From Trogon surrucura (taxonomy: Eukaryota; Chordata; Aves; Trogoniformes; Trogonidae), in contig CM036618.1 in NCBI GenBank assembly GCA_020746105.1, positions 12,036,501 to 12,100,500 on the forward strand: a DNA stretch of 64,000 nucleotides, given 5' to 3'. The notes beneath the pieces were generated by a model. That model worked only from the letters and a program-made list of their open reading frames with translations, had not been told where the DNA came from and did no database searches. Made by a program: the position numbers and the translations under genes. Shown piece by piece: positions 61,001-64,000 of the stretch. Position 1 is the first letter of the stretch, and every line of letters starts with the position of its first letter.

Positions 61001-63519
61001 TGAATTAAACTCGTTTCTTATAGACACATATTAGATGTTGACTGGTAAACTTGGAAAGCAAATGAAAAATACCCTTTGGTCTGTAGAGTACATCTGAAAA
61101 GAAATGCTCAGAGCGAACATCTGTTACAGAGATACTTTTGAAGAGCTGTGCCTTCTGATTTCTGTCCAATTTACGCGTCACTTAAAACAACTGGGATAGT
61201 TTTTTCCTATTCTACTGTCTACTACTAAACCCAAATATTTCTGGGTTTCGATACACTTGAAACTAACCCTTCTCCACCTCTTCTCTTGCTAGAGTTTATT
61301 ATAACTACTAATTGGATATTTCATGTTGATGCCCAAGGAACTAATGTGACCCAAAATTGAGACCACCCTAAAATGGATTGGTTTAATGAAAGCTTAGAAA
61401 GAAGTGGTAATGAACTCTTAGTAGTTTGGATTTCTTTCCAATGATGTTGTAAGTCCAGTACCACCATAAGTGGACTTTAAAAGATGCATTGTAGGTATTT
61501 AGTGTAAGTAGGTTGTTCACCAAACAGAAGGTTCCTGGCCCTCATACCAACAATATTAGATGTCTAAATTCTTATTTCAGGCATTGGAGGCAGGTTGGTC
61601 TGAAAGAGATTTTCATATACCTAAGAAAAATAGCCTGCCCTTCCGATTTAACATGATACAGCACTTAAATTAAAATATCTGAATGTGTGCATGAGTATAA
61701 TGGTCAAAGCTGTGCAGAGAATGTGTACCAGAGGCAAGAAATTAAGTTGGATTTCCTGACTCTCCTTTTTATTTCTTAAATACAACTCTATTTTTCCTGG
61801 GTTTCTTATTTTGGGGCTTTCAGAAAGGGCTAGTTTTGCTTTTTGTTGAAATATACAGTTGTATCCTAAGAGGCATGGAGCTCTAACCCAGCTTTCCTGT
61901 GTCCTGCACCTGGCAATTGATTTGAAATGATAATCTGCCACTGGGCCGAGAGGTCTGCTCATGAGAGCAGGCTGTACAACTGCCACAAGCTAACCAAATG
62001 GAATTGGATTCATTAATGAGGAACTTCTGATAGAAAACCAAGGTAAAATTAGGGAGTATATGGATAAAATTACCAGACATGTCTACCTTTAATAATCAAC
62101 ACAAGAGTGAAATGGAAATGGGTTTTTTCTCTTTTTCATTCTTTCGTAGATTCAAAACAAAATATTAGTCTCTACTACAATACAATTAATACTCAGATTC
62201 TAAGACATGACTATTATCACAATGTAGCATAGCATAAACCGAAGTGTGTAATCACCCAGTAGCTTTAGCCTCAGGACAATTTTTTTTGTGTAAACATTAA
62301 TTTATATTTTCAGAAACTGACTCAAATTTGATTACAATTTTAAAGAGCCTGTCATATCCTTAGGTAAGCTGTCCCAACACTTAACTAACCTCACCTAATG
62401 TTTAATTATCTCCACTGTTTAAAAAAGACTGTATATTGTACTTGAGTCACTTGATGCCTTTTTTGTTGCTATTGTCGTGAAACTGAGAATTCCTCACATT
62501 GAATGCTGAACCAAGTGTCAGACATTAGGGATGGGGTTGTAAGGATTAATTCTTTAAGGCTTAGACCCGATGTCTAAGCGGTGTCACTGCTTTGACTGTC
62601 ATGTTTCAAAGTGTAAAGTGTAAAGGGAACGTGTCTCACTTTCAGTCCTAGAAGAGACAGCCACTCTCTTTCAAGGGCAAGAATAACTGTGTACTGAGCA
62701 CTTCCAAACAACAAAATATATGTTAGTGTTCTGAGATTTAACCTATGCCTTTTTGTCTTTTTTTTTTAAAAAAAAAATTATGTCATCATCTAATTTGATC
62801 TGTATGATAAATCGGGCCTTCAAATTCTCTGAGATTTTCACAGGTAAAAAGCTCTTCCTGCTGGCACCTTTCAGAACAGGGCTTAAGGGAAGGTGAAGAT
62901 AAAACTCAAGATGATGATATACAAGTTTCCCATGGGAGAAAAAGAGCAAGAGTAAGAGATGGGCAAGGTAGATCTCTAAAGGACTCCTCATCAAACAAAA
63001 GTGAGCAATTGCAAGTTCACCCATGAAAACTCATCTCAGGATTTATTATATCTTGATGCAAAATTGTTAATACCCAGCAGCAAACCTTAATCTCTGTAGG
63101 AATGTATTTCTCCAGAATTATTAGAGACAGAGCCAAGGAAAGAAATGAATAAAGAAGGGGACCTGGCTGATTCCAATAAAATGCAAAACTTCTTTGACTT
63201 GCAAAATACATGTTCCACTAACAAATCACTCAAAAGTTTGAAGTGGTTTCAAATTTTTCAGATTAGCCGCAACATTTTAGAATCTCCACTGAGTTTTTTA
63301 TCCAATAGACCAAAATTCAGAAGTGGTTAACTCTTGTAATTTTGAAATTTTTCTTCTTAGAATATTAAAAGTATTGAATCAAAATATATCCAAAGCATAA
63401 AGCAGGTTGGTTAATTAAAACTAATGAAAATCTTGTAAAAATAATTGACAATAAAAAAGAGGAAGTGAATTACTTTAGGAATGTTAATATATATTGAACA
63501 GTGGGAAAAGGCAAATACA
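55082..63519. other. Long unique AT-rich stretch
   Basis: About 8.4 kb with no recognised gene, RNA gene or repeat family. It contains A-rich low-complexity tracts (55304-55320, 56150-56163, 58292-58350, 60519-60533). A segment at 59863-60031 has about six CpGs (for example gaacgaagaggccgagggagacgtg), unlike its surroundings, and is a candidate conserved element. Frames such as 57147-57578 (143 codons), 56673-57038 and 61648-61986 (minus) carry no motif that I know. Confidence 0.5.
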
Positions 63520-63723
63520 GGCAGAATATCAAGGGAAAAAAATCCTGGCAGAGTGATCCACAGGAGTGTGGGCAAGTGTCAGAAACCCCATTGCTGGTGA
63601 TATTTAAATGCAGACTGGACAGAGCACTAGAAACTATGCAATTGGAATGATTTTTTATTAACTGGGGCACTGATTGGATGACTTAATAGATCTTTTCCAT
63701 ATTTGATTTCTATTAGTCTAGGA
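63520..63723 (+). mobile_element. Ancient CR1 3' end relic
   Basis: The words 'aatatcaagggaaaaaaatcctgg', 'gtcagaaaccccattgctgg', 'tatttaaatgcagactggacag' and 'gattggatgacttaatagatctttt' with 'tttctattagtctagga' follow in order the C-terminus of ORF2 and 3' UTR of old amniote CR1 elements ('tatttaaatgcagactggac...gactggatgacctaataggtcttttcc...tttctatgattctatga'). It lies on the plus strand and is much more diverged than the avian-type copies at 35.6 or 54.5 kb. Confidence 0.72.
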
Positions 63724-64000
63724 TTCACAGCTGCTTTTACTTCCAAAGCCTCTTCCAGTCTTTGGATTTCTTTCTTTAATATTGACTTATAATAGCACTT
63801 TAACCTGTGTCTCATTAACAGAACTTTATTTTTTTCTTAAGAAAATAATAAACTGGCAGGTGATTAAAGCTTTCCACTTCTTATTCCTCTTAAAAAGGGT
63901 AAAGTAAAAATGTCTGTAAGTGCAGCTGAAACACTATTGAAAGTTCCACCTGAGCTAATTCTACTCGAGTTTAACACAAGTTCTCGCACTTTGCAAGTAA
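63724..64000. other. Unique sequence at window end
   Basis: Unique AT-rich sequence. No feature was recognised. Confidence 0.5.

Overview
This window reads as vertebrate nuclear DNA, almost certainly from a bird and probably from a passerine. It is AT-rich and CpG-poor and has no recognisable protein-coding exon. The case for a bird is the series of CR1 LINE fragments ending in the avian-type 3' terminus, with (ATTCTATG)n-like repeats next to a 'tccaac...gatgacct' core. The case for a passerine is a short SINE at about 34926-35113. It joins a tRNA-Ile-like head to a CR1 3' tail, an architecture I know from passerine SINEs of the TguSINE1 type. I could not run a database comparison.

Layout. 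1-9.4 kb: unique sequence with a TATCTTG minisatellite (546-600), CR1 3' scraps (1867-1981, 6810-6936), a probable solo endogenous-retrovirus LTR on the minus strand (2848-3481), an ancient CR1 3' end (4479-4616) and an antisense MIR relic (7408-7502) inside an unusually long open stretch that ends at a donor-like site. 9.4-33.6 kb: a CR1 3' end with an expanded tail (9378-9673), a well-preserved MIR relic (11505-11715), then a long stretch of mostly unique sequence with two similar palindromic repeats (27131-27192, 28073-28126), a possible degraded MITE (30714-30961) and a short CR1 scrap (31967-32030). 33.6-36.9 kb: a retrotransposon cluster with two separate nesting events. In the first, a minus-strand CR1 (33638-35204) carries the SINE in the middle of its reverse transcriptase. 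In the second, an old minus-strand CR1 (35536-35636 plus 36514-36905) was split by a younger plus-strand CR1 (35637-36513). 36.9-64 kb: mainly unique sequence with an orphan internal CR1 piece (42175-42795), a near-identical pair of ~85-bp direct repeats 761 bp apart (46188-46276 and 46949-47032), a 42-bp tandem duplication (48718-48785), a minus-strand CR1 (54492-55081) and an ancient CR1 end (63520-63723).

All coding signal I can name belongs to dead CR1 ORF2 copies, with frameshifts and changed catalytic residues in both the endonuclease and the reverse transcriptase. No gene products work together here. The window is best described as a gene desert or the inside of a very large intron. 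A few unique segments (20.1-20.7, 32.8-32.95, 43.6-43.75, 59.86-60.03 kb) look like candidate conserved or regulatory DNA, but only a cross-species alignment could show that. I found no convincing new biological system. The most informative items are the nested SINE, the nested CR1 pair, the MIR relics (one possibly exonised) and the recent local duplication at 46-47 kb.
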